Source: Burkholderiales bacterium
Lineage (GTDB): Bacteria > Pseudomonadota > Gammaproteobacteria > Burkholderiales > Burkholderiaceae_C
DNA: 33,649 nt
Assembly: GCA_016213265.1 (NCBI GenBank)
Contig: JACRBA010000032.1
Span: 1 to 33,649 of the forward strand
Reading direction: 5' to 3'
In this document: one piece after another, positions 7,690 through 15,456 of the stretch
Layout: every line of letters starts with the position of its first letter
Numbering within the stretch: the first letter of the stretch is position 1
Translations under genes and position numbers: made by a program
Notes under the pieces: model-generated
Told to the model about the DNA's origin: nothing
The model's input: the letters and a program-made list of their open reading frames with translations, nothing else
The model's database searches: none

Positions 7690-8729
7690 CGGAGCCCGCC
7701 TTCACCCCGGTCGCGCCCAGGGAGCTGGTGTTCGAGACGCCACGGCTGGGCGCCCGCGGGCTCGTGCCCGGCGACGTGGAGGCGCTGCTGCAGGTGTACG
7801 GCGACGCCGACGCCATGCGCTGGGTGGGCGACGGCCAGCCGCTGGACCGCGCCGACTGCGAGCGCTGGGTGGGCGTGACGCAGCGCAACTACGCCACCCG
7901 CGGCTACGGCATGTTCGCGCTGACCGACCGGCGCGGCGGCGCGGTGCTCGGCTTCTGCGGCCTGGTGCACCCGGGGGGCCAGGCCGAGCCGGAACTCAAG
8001 TACGCGCTCGACCGCGCGGCCTGGGGCCAGGGCCTGGCCACCGAAGCCGCCGCCGCGATGCTGCGCGCGGGGCATCAGCGCTTCGGGCTGACGCACATCA
8101 TCGCCACCGTGGCCCCGGCGCATGTGGCTTCGCAGCGCGTGCTGCTGAAGGCGGGCATGCGATTCGGCGCCTTCCGCCCCGGCGAGGGCAGCGACGCGGC
8201 CCAGTGCTTCGACTGGTGGCCCGACGGATCGGCGCCCGGGTCGGTCCGGGGCCGCCCGGTGGGCCCGCCCACCGCCTGCGCCGTGGAACCGGCCGATCCC
8301 TCGTGCGACGAGGCGCAGGCCTTGCTGGCTGCGCTGTCGGCCACGCTGCAGCGGATCACCGGCAGCCCGGGCACGGCCTCGTTCGACGTGGCGGACGTGG
8401 CGCAGCCGGGCGCGGCCTTCGTGCTGGCGCGCACGGCCGACGGCGGGGCGGTGGGTTGCGGCGCGTTGCGGCCGCTGCAGCCCGGCGTGGCCGAGCTCAA
8501 GCGCATGTACGCGGCGCCCTGCACGCAGGGCGTGGGTGCGCAGGTGCTGGCCGCGCTGGAGGGCGAGGCCGCTCGGCTGGGCCACCGCGAGCTGTGGCTG
8601 GAGACGCGCCGGGTCAATGCGCGCGCGGTGGCGTTCTACCTGCGGCACGGCTACGCTGTGATCCCCAACTACGGCCGCTACGCGGGCCGCGCCGAGGCGG
8701 TGTGCTTCGGCAAGCGGCTGCCCGGCTGA
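7686..8729 (+). CDS. Tandem GNAT N-acetyltransferase (two fused domains)
   Basis: 347 residues. The N-terminal domain (about 15-180) is RimJ/RimL-like: LVFETPRLGARGLVPGDVEAL, WVGVTQRNYATRGYGMFAL, then the acetyl-CoA loop WGQGLATEAAAAML and ASQRVLLKAGM. The C-terminal domain (about 205-347) is a second GNAT of a different subgroup, with LKRMYAAP, the loop CTQGVGAQVL and ARAVAFYLRHGYAVIPNYGRY. Both cofactor loops look intact. Fusion of two unrelated GNATs could give one enzyme with two acceptors or one catalytic and one sensing half. The start overlaps the previous stop, so co-regulation with the SRPBCC-SnoaL protein is likely. Confidence 0.87.
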   Translation: MTEPAFTPVAPRELVFETPRLGARGLVPGDVEALLQVYGDADAMRWVGDGQPLDRADCERWVGVTQRNYATRGYGMFALTDRRGGAVLGFCGLVHPGGQAEPELKYALDRAAWGQGLATEAAAAMLRAGHQRFGLTHIIATVAPAHVASQRVLLKAGMRFGAFRPGEGSDAAQCFDWWPDGSAPGSVRGRPVGPPTACAVEPADPSCDEAQALLAALSATLQRITGSPGTASFDVADVAQPGAAFVLARTADGGAVGCGALRPLQPGVAELKRMYAAPCTQGVGAQVLAALEGEAARLGHRELWLETRRVNARAVAFYLRHGYAVIPNYGRYAGRAEAVCFGKRLPG

Positions 8730-8747
8730 CCGCGACGAAGGCTGCCC

Positions 8748-9044
8748 ATGCGCCACGACGACACGCCCGATCCGTACCCCGGCGACATGGAGATCCTGGA
8801 GCGGGACCTCACCCCCACCGAGGCGCACCTGCTCGTCGGCTGCCTGCGCACGGCCGGCATCGCCGCCGACGCGGGCGACACGCACCTGGTGCAGGCACAC
8901 TCGCTCATCGCCGTGGCCGTGGGCGGCGCCAAGGTGCGCGTGCCGCGCGAGCACCTGGCCGAGGCGCGCGAGGTGCTGGCGGCCTTCCGGCGCGGCGACT
9001 TCGCGCTCGACGACGACTTCGACGTGGGTTCAGCCCCGGGCTGA
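8748..9044 (+). CDS. DUF2007-type small protein
   Basis: 98 residues. The core MEILERDLTPTEAHLLVGCLRTAGIAADAGDTH, followed by AVGGAKVRVPREHLAEAREVLAAF, matches the DUF2007 pattern: a small ferredoxin-like alpha/beta unit annotated as a putative signal-transducing protein, of unknown function. An acidic tail follows (DDDFDVG). It starts 18 bases after the GNAT gene and its last 15 bases overlap the 3' end of the convergent ureohydrolase gene. Confidence 0.75.
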   Translation: MRHDDTPDPYPGDMEILERDLTPTEAHLLVGCLRTAGIAADAGDTHLVQAHSLIAVAVGGAKVRVPREHLAEAREVLAAFRRGDFALDDDFDVGSAPG

Positions 9045-9992
9045 GCCGGCGCCGCGGGCGACGCGGCCGCACAGATAGGTCCACACGAAGCTGGCCGCCG
9101 CATAGGCGGTGAGCTCGGCGTGGTCGTAGGGGGGCGACACCTCCACGCAGTCCATGCCCACGAAGGGCAGGTCGGCCAGCTCCTCCAGCACGGTCATCAC
9201 CTGCGCGGTGCTCATGCCGGCGGGCTCGGGCGTGCCGGTGCCCGGGGCGAACGCCGGGTCCAGGCAGTCGATGTCCAGGCTGAGGTAGACCGGCGGCTGG
9301 CCGGCGGCCTGCAGGCGCTGGCGGATCTGGCCCAGCACGGGCGCCAGCTGCGCGGGGCTGTCCAGACCCCGGAGGTCGCGCGCGGTGAAGACCAGGCCGC
9401 CCTGGTCGCGCACGTACTCCCGCGCGGCGCGCTCGCCGGCCGAGCGGATGCCCAGCTGGGTGAAGCAGCTGCGCTCCACCAGGCCCTCCTGGATCGCCTC
9501 GTAGACCCAGGTGCCGTGGCCGCTCGGCTCGCCGAAGTGGTCCTCCCAGGTGTCGCAGTGCGCATCGAAGTGGATGACCGCCACGGGCCGGCCCTGCTGC
9601 GCCCGCAGCGCGCGCAGGATGGGCAGGGTGACCGAGTGGTCGCCGCCCAGCCAGACCATGTGGCGCTGCGCCAGCAGGGCGGGCAACTGGGCGGCGAAGG
9701 CGGCACGCATGGGCTCCAGGCCCGTGTTCGGCAGGGCCAGGTCGCCCAGGTCCGCCAGCGCGTCCACCGGGCTGCAGTCGAAGTGCGGGTGGATGCCGTC
9801 GCACAGCATGTGGCTGGCCTGGCGGATGGCGCGCGGCGCCAGGCGCGCGCCGGGCCGGTTGGTGGTGGAGCCGTCCCAGCACAGGCCGGCCAGCCCGAAC
9901 GGCCGTGCCGGGGCGGCGGCGGCGGTCGGGCACTTCAGGAAGCTGGCCTGGTCGAGGAAGGCGAAGCCGTGGGCAGGGGACAGGTCGGTCAC
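9030..9992 (-). CDS. speB: Agmatinase-family ureohydrolase
   Basis: 320 residues from a GTG at 9992; no nearby upstream ATG gives a better start. All dinuclear metal ligands of the arginase/agmatinase family are visible: GGDHS (His119), FDAHCDT (Asp143, His145, Asp147) and LDIDCLDPAFAPGTGTPEP (Asp240, Asp242). GHGTWVYEAIQEGL matches the agmatinase His-Gly-Thr segment, and VEVSPPYDHAELTA matches the C-terminal family motif. Agmatinase converts agmatine to putrescine and urea. Since related ureohydrolases act on guanidinobutyrate, guanidinopropionate or guanidine, the substrate is uncertain. It is divergent from a LysR gene 60 bases away, its likely regulator. Confidence 0.8.
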   Translation of the reverse strand: MTDLSPAHGFAFLDQASFLKCPTAAAAPARPFGLAGLCWDGSTTNRPGARLAPRAIRQASHMLCDGIHPHFDCSPVDALADLGDLALPNTGLEPMRAAFAAQLPALLAQRHMVWLGGDHSVTLPILRALRAQQGRPVAVIHFDAHCDTWEDHFGEPSGHGTWVYEAIQEGLVERSCFTQLGIRSAGERAAREYVRDQGGLVFTARDLRGLDSPAQLAPVLGQIRQRLQAAGQPPVYLSLDIDCLDPAFAPGTGTPEPAGMSTAQVMTVLEELADLPFVGMDCVEVSPPYDHAELTAYAAASFVWTYLCGRVARGAGSARG

Positions 9993-10020
9993 GGTGGCGG
10001 GCGGGTGAGAATGCGACGCT

Positions 10021-10045
10021 GACCAGCTTAAGCGGCCGCACGGTC
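10021..10045. promoter_or_regulatory. Candidate LysR operator between speB and the LysR gene
   Basis: The 60-base divergent gap contains the perfect palindrome GCTTAAGC (10026-10033) nested in a wider GACC/GGTC inverted pair (10021-10024, 10042-10045). LysR regulators commonly bind imperfect palindromes in such divergent gaps. No textbook T-N11-A box with long arms is obvious, so this is a weak inference. Confidence 0.3.
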
Positions 10046-10052
10046 CGAAGGA

Positions 10053-10988
10053 ATGGCCAAGCCGTCACGTTCACTTGCCTGTCGATCCAGCGTCGCCGAG
10101 CCCGAGCTGCGCCTGCTGCGCACCTTCGCGGCGGTGGTGGCCGCGGGCGGCTTCTCGTCCGCCGCGGCCGAGCTGGAGGTGGACCTGTCCACCGTGAGCA
10201 AGCAGTTCCGCGAGCTGGAGCAGTGGCTCGGCGTCACGCTCGCGCGCCGCGGCCGGGGTGGCTTCCGCCTCACGGCCGAGGGCGAGCGCCTGCACGCGCT
10301 GACGCGCCAGTTCTTCGGCGGCATGCACGCGTTCACGCAGGACCTGGCGGCCCTGGCCGGCGGCCAGCGCCCGATGCTGCGGCTGGGCGTGGTGGACGCG
10401 CTGCTCACCGCCGGGCCGGTCGCGCAGGGCCGCCACCTGCCGGACGCGTTGCGCCGCTGCGCGGAGGCGCTGCCCGGCCTGCAGCTGCAGTTGCGTGCGC
10501 TGCGCCCGCAGGACATCGAGCGCGAGCTGCTGGCCGGCACGCTGGACGCGGGCATCACCGCCGCCCGGCCGCCGGCCCGTGGGCTGGAGCAGCACCGCCT
10601 GTACAGCGAACCGAGCAGCCTGTACGTGGCACCCGGCCATCCGTGGCACGCGGAGCCCGCGCGTGTTCGCACCGCGGAGGAGCTGGCGGCCCTGCAACTG
10701 GTGGTGGACCCCTACCTGGACGGCGTGCCGCCCACCGACCTGGCCACCGCCCTGGCCCGCGGCGGCCACGCGCGGGCCGACAGCATCGAGGCCGGCGCCT
10801 TGCTGGTGGCCTCCGGGCGCTACGCGGGCTTCCTGCCGGACCACCTGGTGCAGGGCACGGCCGCATTGGCGGGCTGGCGCGCCGTGCAGACCGAGCGGTT
10901 CTCGTACGCCCAGGACATCGTGCTCACCTGCCGCGCGGGCAAGGCCGAGCCGGCCGTGCGGCAGCTGCTGCGCGCGTTGGCGGGGTGA
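10053..10988 (+). CDS. LysR-family transcriptional regulator
   Basis: 311 residues. The N-terminal winged helix-turn-helix (about 15-78) reads ELRLLRTFAAVVAAGGFSSAAAELEVDLSTVSKQFRELEQWLGVTL, with the usual RLTAEGERL wing. The rest is a periplasmic-binding-protein-like effector domain. It is transcribed divergently from the ureohydrolase, the classic arrangement for a LysR regulator and its target, so control of guanidino-compound breakdown is likely. The effector cannot be read from sequence. An alternative start a few codons in, at the Val of SVAEPELRLL, is possible. Confidence 0.9.
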   Translation: MAKPSRSLACRSSVAEPELRLLRTFAAVVAAGGFSSAAAELEVDLSTVSKQFRELEQWLGVTLARRGRGGFRLTAEGERLHALTRQFFGGMHAFTQDLAALAGGQRPMLRLGVVDALLTAGPVAQGRHLPDALRRCAEALPGLQLQLRALRPQDIERELLAGTLDAGITAARPPARGLEQHRLYSEPSSLYVAPGHPWHAEPARVRTAEELAALQLVVDPYLDGVPPTDLATALARGGHARADSIEAGALLVASGRYAGFLPDHLVQGTAALAGWRAVQTERFSYAQDIVLTCRAGKAEPAVRQLLRALAG

Positions 10989-11043
10989 GCGGCGGGCATC
11001 CTGCCGGGGCGCACTCCGCGCGAGATGGCCTGGTGCGACGCAA

Positions 11044-11256
11044 CTACCTGTCCATGGGCTCAGCGGCAAGGGACGGCTCGGCGTCGCCCGCGGGACCCTC
11101 GCGTGCAGGCACCGGCGGTGGCGTGGAGCCCTGCCTGGTTCTGTCCGCGGCCTGCTTCTTCGCCCGGTCGTGGTGCCACTTGATGGCGAAGAACATGCCG
11201 GTACCGAACACGGCCACCTTGAAGGTGACCAAGCCTATGGGGATCCATTCCATCAT
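11044..11256 (-). CDS. Small single-pass membrane protein downstream of norF
   Basis: 70 residues. MMEWIPIGLVTFKVAVFGTGMFFAIKWHHDRAKK has one membrane helix (about 5-25) followed by a basic His/Arg patch, then a Pro/Ala-rich tail. I do not recognise a family. The clean helix, the same strand as norE-norF, and only 64 bases to norF suggest it is a small accessory subunit or assembly factor of that module. Two adjacent ATG codons (11256 and 11253) are possible starts; the upstream AAGG is a weak ribosome site. It is convergent with the LysR gene. Confidence 0.55.
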   Translation of the reverse strand: MMEWIPIGLVTFKVAVFGTGMFFAIKWHHDRAKKQAADRTRQGSTPPPVPAREGPAGDAEPSLAAEPMDR

Positions 11257-11320
11257 TCTGGGTGTCTGCCTTGTGGCGAGTGGCGATCATCCGGCGCGGC
11301 GCACACGCGGTTTCGTGCTG

Positions 11321-11641
11321 CTACCCAGCCAGGGCGCGCCACGCCTCAACCAACGCGCTGGCTGCCAGCAGCGTGGGCGCCAGTGCGGCGAACAGCCGCA
11401 CGATCCGGTCGAACACCGGGCCGGCTTCGGACGGGCGCAGGTAGCCGCGGACCAGCAGCCGTCCCTTGATGGCGCACAGCGCGGCGACGCCCAGCGCGGC
11501 GGCCAGGCGCCATCCGGGATGTGAGCCATGCGCGGTCATCAGCGCGCTGAACAGCGTCAGCGCGACCAGCGCCACCCAAGTGAGGGTGGCGGGGTCCAGA
11601 CGCGCTGCCGGCGCGGTGGGAGAAGAATCAGGCGTACGCAT
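11321..11641 (-). CDS. norF: NorF-like / cytochrome c oxidase subunit IV-family membrane protein
   Basis: 106 residues from the ATG at 11641, whose first 14 bases overlap the end of norE. Three hydrophobic helices are visible: TLTWVALVALTLFSALMTA, AAALGVAALCAIKGRLLVRG and LFAALAPTLLAASALVEAW. The middle helix with K-G-R-L-L-V-x-x-Y-L is typical of the small subunit-IV/NorF family encoded next to NorE. NorF supports nitric oxide reductase activity in denitrifiers, but its mechanism is unclear. No norC or norB is present in this window. Confidence 0.75.
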   Translation of the reverse strand: MRTPDSSPTAPAARLDPATLTWVALVALTLFSALMTAHGSHPGWRLAAALGVAALCAIKGRLLVRGYLRPSEAGPVFDRIVRLFAALAPTLLAASALVEAWRALAG

Positions 11642-12272
11642 AGAACAGGCCGAACAGCATGAGCCAGACGAGATCGGTCGCATGCCAGTAGATGGCGAGG
11701 GACTGCAGCCCGCGGTGGTCGACGGCGCTGTATCCGCCGGTGGCCAGGCGTGCAGTGCACCAGGCCATTCCGAGCAGGCCCCAGCTCGCGTGGACGAAGT
11801 GGTTGATCGTCAGGTACCAGTAGACGATGACGAAGATCCCCGCGCTGGCGTTCAGCCCGTGGGCGAGGTTCCAGCGCCACTCGAGGAACTTCATCCCCGG
11901 GTACAGCAGGCCTACCGTCAGGGCCGCCAGCATCCAGCGCAACGCACTGCGCCGCCTGTGGGTATCCAGAGCCGCCAGCGCACGCGTGAGCAGCCAGCCG
12001 CTGGTCACCATCGATAGCGTGACCAGCACCCCGCCCGTCGTCCAGAGCTTGTGGGCGCCCGCCTGGAACTCCTGCGGGTGGTGCCAGCGGGCACTGAAGT
12101 AGACGGCGAAGAAGACCGCGAACTCGACGAACTCCAGGCAGATGGCTACCCACATGGCCCGGTGCCCAGGGATCCGGTCGAGCCTCTGGTCGACCGAGGC
12201 GTCCGGCTCGTGGACGGGGGCCGGCGGCGTGCAGCTGTCCAGCGGGAAGGCGGTGCTCGGTGTCACGGACAT
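11628..12272 (-). CDS. norE: NorE-like / heme-copper oxidase subunit III-family protein
   Basis: 214 residues with five predicted helices, the NorE count. Diagnostic stretches are MWVAICLEFVEFAVFFAVYFSARWHHPQEF, GGVLVTLSMVTSGWLLTRALAAL, VYWYLTINHFVHASWGLLGMAWCTARL and the C-terminal IYWHATDLVWLMLFGLFYAYA. NorE is a stand-alone oxidase subunit III homologue found in nitric oxide reductase loci. It overlaps norF by 14 bases, so the pair is translationally coupled, and lies 74 bases downstream of the MocR-like gene on the same strand. It could alternatively serve another heme-copper oxidase. Confidence 0.82.
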   Translation of the reverse strand: MSVTPSTAFPLDSCTPPAPVHEPDASVDQRLDRIPGHRAMWVAICLEFVEFAVFFAVYFSARWHHPQEFQAGAHKLWTTGGVLVTLSMVTSGWLLTRALAALDTHRRRSALRWMLAALTVGLLYPGMKFLEWRWNLAHGLNASAGIFVIVYWYLTINHFVHASWGLLGMAWCTARLATGGYSAVDHRGLQSLAIYWHATDLVWLMLFGLFYAYA

Positions 12273-12346
12273 GATGGTGCGTGTTTCTTCGGCAAACGCC
12301 AGGCGCAGCGCAGCACGATCTTGACCGGATCAGCACGGGTTCGCAC

Positions 12347-13807
12347 TCAGCGGGACGAGCGCAGCGCTTCGCTGGCCAGTTCGCCGAGCCGCCGCAGCGC
12401 CTGGTCGAGGCGGACATCGCCCGGATGACCGGTGTTCAAGCGCAGGTGATGGTGGAAGCGCCGGTCGGCGGAGAACAGCGCGCCGGGCGCTGTGCTGATG
12501 CCCTCGGCGAGCGCACGTCGGTGCAGCGCCAGGCTGTCGATGTCCGGTGGCAGTTCCAGCCAGAGGAAGTAGCCCCCGGAGGGGTCGGACACCCGGGTGC
12601 CCGCCGGGAAGAAGCGCAGCACCTGACGGCGGACGCGCTGCTGCTGGGTCGCCAGCGCTTCGCGCAGGCGGCGCAGGTGCCTGTCGTATCCGCCTTGTGC
12701 CAGGTATTCGGCCAGTGCACGCTGCGACGGCAACGACGTGGCCAGGCTGCTCATCGCCTTCAGCCGCTGCACGGCACCGGCGTAGCGCCCCGCCGCGGCC
12801 CAGCCGACGCGGTAGCCCGGCGCCAGGCATTTCGAGAATGAACTGCAGTGCAGGACCCACCCCGCGTCGTCGTACGTCTTCGCCGGTGGCGGCCGACGGC
12901 CTCCGGCGTACAGCTCCGCATAGACGTCGTCCTCGATCAGCGGGATGCCATGGCGCGCCAGCAGCGCCACGAGTTGCCGTTTGCGTGCGGCCGGCATCAA
13001 CGCGCCCAGCGGGTTCTGGAATGTCGTCATGAACCAGCAGGCGGCCACCCGCTCTCGACGCAGCAAGGCCTCCAGGGCGGCGAGGTCGACGCCGTCCTGG
13101 GGGTCGGTGGTGACTTCGAGCGCGCGCAGGTTCAGCCGCTCCAAGGCCTGCAGCGCCGCGTAGAAGGTCGGTGACTCGACGACGACCACGTCCCCGGGGC
13201 GCGTGACCGCCTGAAGGCACAGGTTCAGGGCCTCCATGGCGCCGTTGCAGACCACCAGTTCGTCAGGCCCGATGGCAACGCCGTGCTGGGCGTAGCGCTG
13301 CCGAAGCGCGTCCCGCAGCGCGGTGTCGCCGGCCGTCAGCGCGCCGACGATGCTCTGCGAGTCAAGGCGCCGCATCGCGCGTGCGCCACATCGCGACAAT
13401 GCGTCGAACGGAAAGAGGCTCGCCGCCGGAAATGCCGAGCCGAGCGGCACCACTTCGGCGTCGCGGGTGGATTGCAGCAGCTCGAAGATCAGCTCGCCGC
13501 TGGTGACTGCTTGGGCGCCGGGCTGAGGCTCGGCCGCCAGCGGCGCAGTCGGCGCCGCGTGGGCCGTGGCCGCCACATAGAAGCCAGAACGTGCACGCGC
13601 GTGCACCAGCCCGCGTGCCTCGAGCGCGGCGTAGGCCTGAAACACCGTGGCCGGGCTGACGCCCCGCGCCTGGCACAGCTGGCGCACCGATGGCAGCCGC
13701 TCCCCGGGGGAGTGCACGCCTCGACCAATGTCTTCGGCCAGCTCGGCTGCCAGGCGCTCATAGAGCGTCGTTCGTGCATCCCAGCCTTCTTCGTTCGCTT
13801 GGCCCAT
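12347..13807 (-). CDS. MocR/GntR-type PLP-dependent transcriptional regulator
   Basis: 486 residues from the ATG at 13807 (MGQANEEGWDARTTLYERLA). In-frame starts further upstream would overlap the divergent ccoG. The GntR winged helix (about 15-80: GERLPSVRQLCQARGVSPATVFQAYAALE) is followed by a fold-type I aminotransferase domain (about 115-480). PLP residues are intact: VCNGAMEALNLCL for phosphate, NPLGALMP, IEDDVYAELY (Asp293, Tyr296), SSFSKCLAPGYRVGW with the Schiff-base Lys326, and the C-terminal LRLNTG Arg. MocR regulators usually control an adjacent or divergent gene in response to PLP or an amine, so norEF and ccoG are the natural targets. Confidence 0.9.
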   Translation of the reverse strand: MGQANEEGWDARTTLYERLAAELAEDIGRGVHSPGERLPSVRQLCQARGVSPATVFQAYAALEARGLVHARARSGFYVAATAHAAPTAPLAAEPQPGAQAVTSGELIFELLQSTRDAEVVPLGSAFPAASLFPFDALSRCGARAMRRLDSQSIVGALTAGDTALRDALRQRYAQHGVAIGPDELVVCNGAMEALNLCLQAVTRPGDVVVVESPTFYAALQALERLNLRALEVTTDPQDGVDLAALEALLRRERVAACWFMTTFQNPLGALMPAARKRQLVALLARHGIPLIEDDVYAELYAGGRRPPPAKTYDDAGWVLHCSSFSKCLAPGYRVGWAAAGRYAGAVQRLKAMSSLATSLPSQRALAEYLAQGGYDRHLRRLREALATQQQRVRRQVLRFFPAGTRVSDPSGGYFLWLELPPDIDSLALHRRALAEGISTAPGALFSADRRFHHHLRLNTGHPGDVRLDQALRRLGELASEALRSSR

Positions 13808-13874
13808 CTGATCTGGTCGATTTCCTGGAGCGCTGAACCTTACGCAGCAGAGCGCATTGTCGAACCATTGCCGC
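13808..13874. promoter_or_regulatory. Divergent mocR/ccoG control region with direct GAACC repeats
   Basis: This 67-base gap must hold two divergent promoters. GAACC occurs twice in the same orientation (13835-13839 and 13862-13866), 27 bases apart, and a short ATCTG tandem lies at 13806-13815. MocR regulators such as GabR bind spaced direct repeats, so these are candidate operator halves. The match is short and could be chance. Confidence 0.25.
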
Positions 13875-15368
13875 ATGGGCAGAAAAACTGTGAGCGAATC
13901 GACAGCGGCCATCGGCTCCGATCACGTCCGTGGCGGCCGGATACTCGTCATCGAGCCCTGGACAAAGATCCACGCGCGGGAGGTGCACGGCCGCCACGCG
14001 AACTGGCGCTGGGCCCTGGTGTGGATCACCCAGCTGGTGTTCTACGGCTTGCCCTGGCTGGCCTGGGACGGCCGGCCGGCGCTCTTGATCGACCTGGAAG
14101 CGCGACGCTTCTTCCTCTTCGGTGCGGTGCTGATGCCGCACGACCTGATCTGGCTCACCACGCTGTTGGTGCTCTGCGCCCTGCTGCTGTTCCTGGCGAC
14201 GGCGCTCGCCGGCCGCATCTGGTGCGGGTTTGCATGCCCCCAGACCGTCTACACGGCGATCTACAGCTGGATCGAAGCGCGTTTCGAAGGCGACCGGCTG
14301 GCTCGCCAGCGACTGGACGCATCGCCGTGGTCGGTGGACAAGCTCAAGCGCCGTGGCGCCAAGCACCTGGCCTGGTGCGCCGTGGGTGTGTGGACGGGCA
14401 TCACCTTGGTGGGCTACTTCACGCCGATGCCGCAGCTGCTTCATGAAGTGGCCACGATGAGCCTGGGGCCGTGGGAGGCGTTCTGGATCCTCTTCTACGC
14501 TCTGGCGACCTATGGGAACGCCGGCTTCCTGCGCGAGAAGGTCTGCCAGCACATGTGTCCCTACGGACGATTCCAAGGTTCGATGCTCGATCCGCGCACG
14601 CTGAACGTCAGTTACGACGCACGTCGAGGCGAGCCGCGCGGCGGGCGCTCACGCTCGGCGGACGCGAAGGCGCTGGGCCTGGGGTCGTGCGTCGACTGCA
14701 CGGTGTGCGTGCAGGTGTGTCCGATGGGCATCGATATCCGGAACGGATTGCAGGCGGCGTGCATCAATTGCGGGCTGTGCATCGACGCGTGCGATCGCGT
14801 GATGGACAAGCTGGGACAGGCGCGCGGCCTGATCCGGTTCGCGTCGGAGCAGGAGCTGGGGCAGCTGTCCCGCGGTGGCGTTCCGCTGCCTCCCTTGTGG
14901 CTTCAACTGCTGAGGCAGTTCCGTCGACCGCGCGTCGGCGTCTACTCGGCCTTGCTGCTGATCACCATCGGGCTGCTCGTCGGCGGCCTGGCGTCCCGTC
15001 CCACGCTGCGCCTGGATGCGATGCGTGACCGCAGTCTGCTCGCGCGGCTGACAGCGGACGGAGAGGTCGAGAACGTCTATCGGCTGCTCGTGGCCAACGC
15101 CAGCGGACGCGAGCGGGAGGTGACGCTCAGCGTCGAGGCTGGCATCGGTGCGGCGATCGATGGATTGACGCTCCATGGTCCGCAGGTGCTTCGTCTGCGG
15201 GCCGGGGAAGCGCGGCCAGTGGTCATCAGCCTGCGTGCGCCCGAGTCGAGCTGGGCGTCGCTCGGTGGCAAGGTGTTGCCCGTGCGCATCGTCGCGATGG
15301 AAGCCGCATCACGGGGCCGCTCGGCAGAGACCACGGCGGCCAACAGTACCTTCTTTGTGCCGCGCTGA
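13875..15368 (+). CDS. ccoG: Cytochrome c oxidase accessory protein CcoG (FixG/RdxA family)
   Basis: 497 residues from the ATG at 13875; a TTG at 13857 and a GTG at 13890 are alternatives. Features in order: the VIEPWTKIHAREVHGRHANWRW lead, membrane helices, the WCGFACPQTVYT motif, a second CQHMCPYGRFQ motif, then two 4Fe-4S clusters (Cys272/275/278/282 and Cys296/299/302/306), another helix near 355-375, and the C-terminal Ig-like domain. CcoG is a membrane ferredoxin-like protein that acts as cupric reductase in cbb3 oxidase assembly. Here it stands alone, without ccoNOP or ccoHIS, divergent from a MocR regulator and near norEF. Confidence 0.93.
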   Translation: MGRKTVSESTAAIGSDHVRGGRILVIEPWTKIHAREVHGRHANWRWALVWITQLVFYGLPWLAWDGRPALLIDLEARRFFLFGAVLMPHDLIWLTTLLVLCALLLFLATALAGRIWCGFACPQTVYTAIYSWIEARFEGDRLARQRLDASPWSVDKLKRRGAKHLAWCAVGVWTGITLVGYFTPMPQLLHEVATMSLGPWEAFWILFYALATYGNAGFLREKVCQHMCPYGRFQGSMLDPRTLNVSYDARRGEPRGGRSRSADAKALGLGSCVDCTVCVQVCPMGIDIRNGLQAACINCGLCIDACDRVMDKLGQARGLIRFASEQELGQLSRGGVPLPPLWLQLLRQFRRPRVGVYSALLLITIGLLVGGLASRPTLRLDAMRDRSLLARLTADGEVENVYRLLVANASGREREVTLSVEAGIGAAIDGLTLHGPQVLRLRAGEARPVVISLRAPESSWASLGGKVLPVRIVAMEAASRGRSAETTAANSTFFVPR

Positions 15369-15456
15369 GGCAGCGCCGGCGCGATCCACACAGCCTCGAC
15401 GGGCCGCCGCTCATCCGGGCAGCAGGAGATCTCGGCTGCGGCCATACTGCCGCCCC

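Noticed and set aside
12321..12333. FNR/NnrR-like box TTGACCGGATCAG upstream of norE
   Set aside because: The spacing between TTGA and TCAG is one base short of TTGAT-N4-ATCAA and the right half is imperfect, so it is not a convincing FNR-family site.
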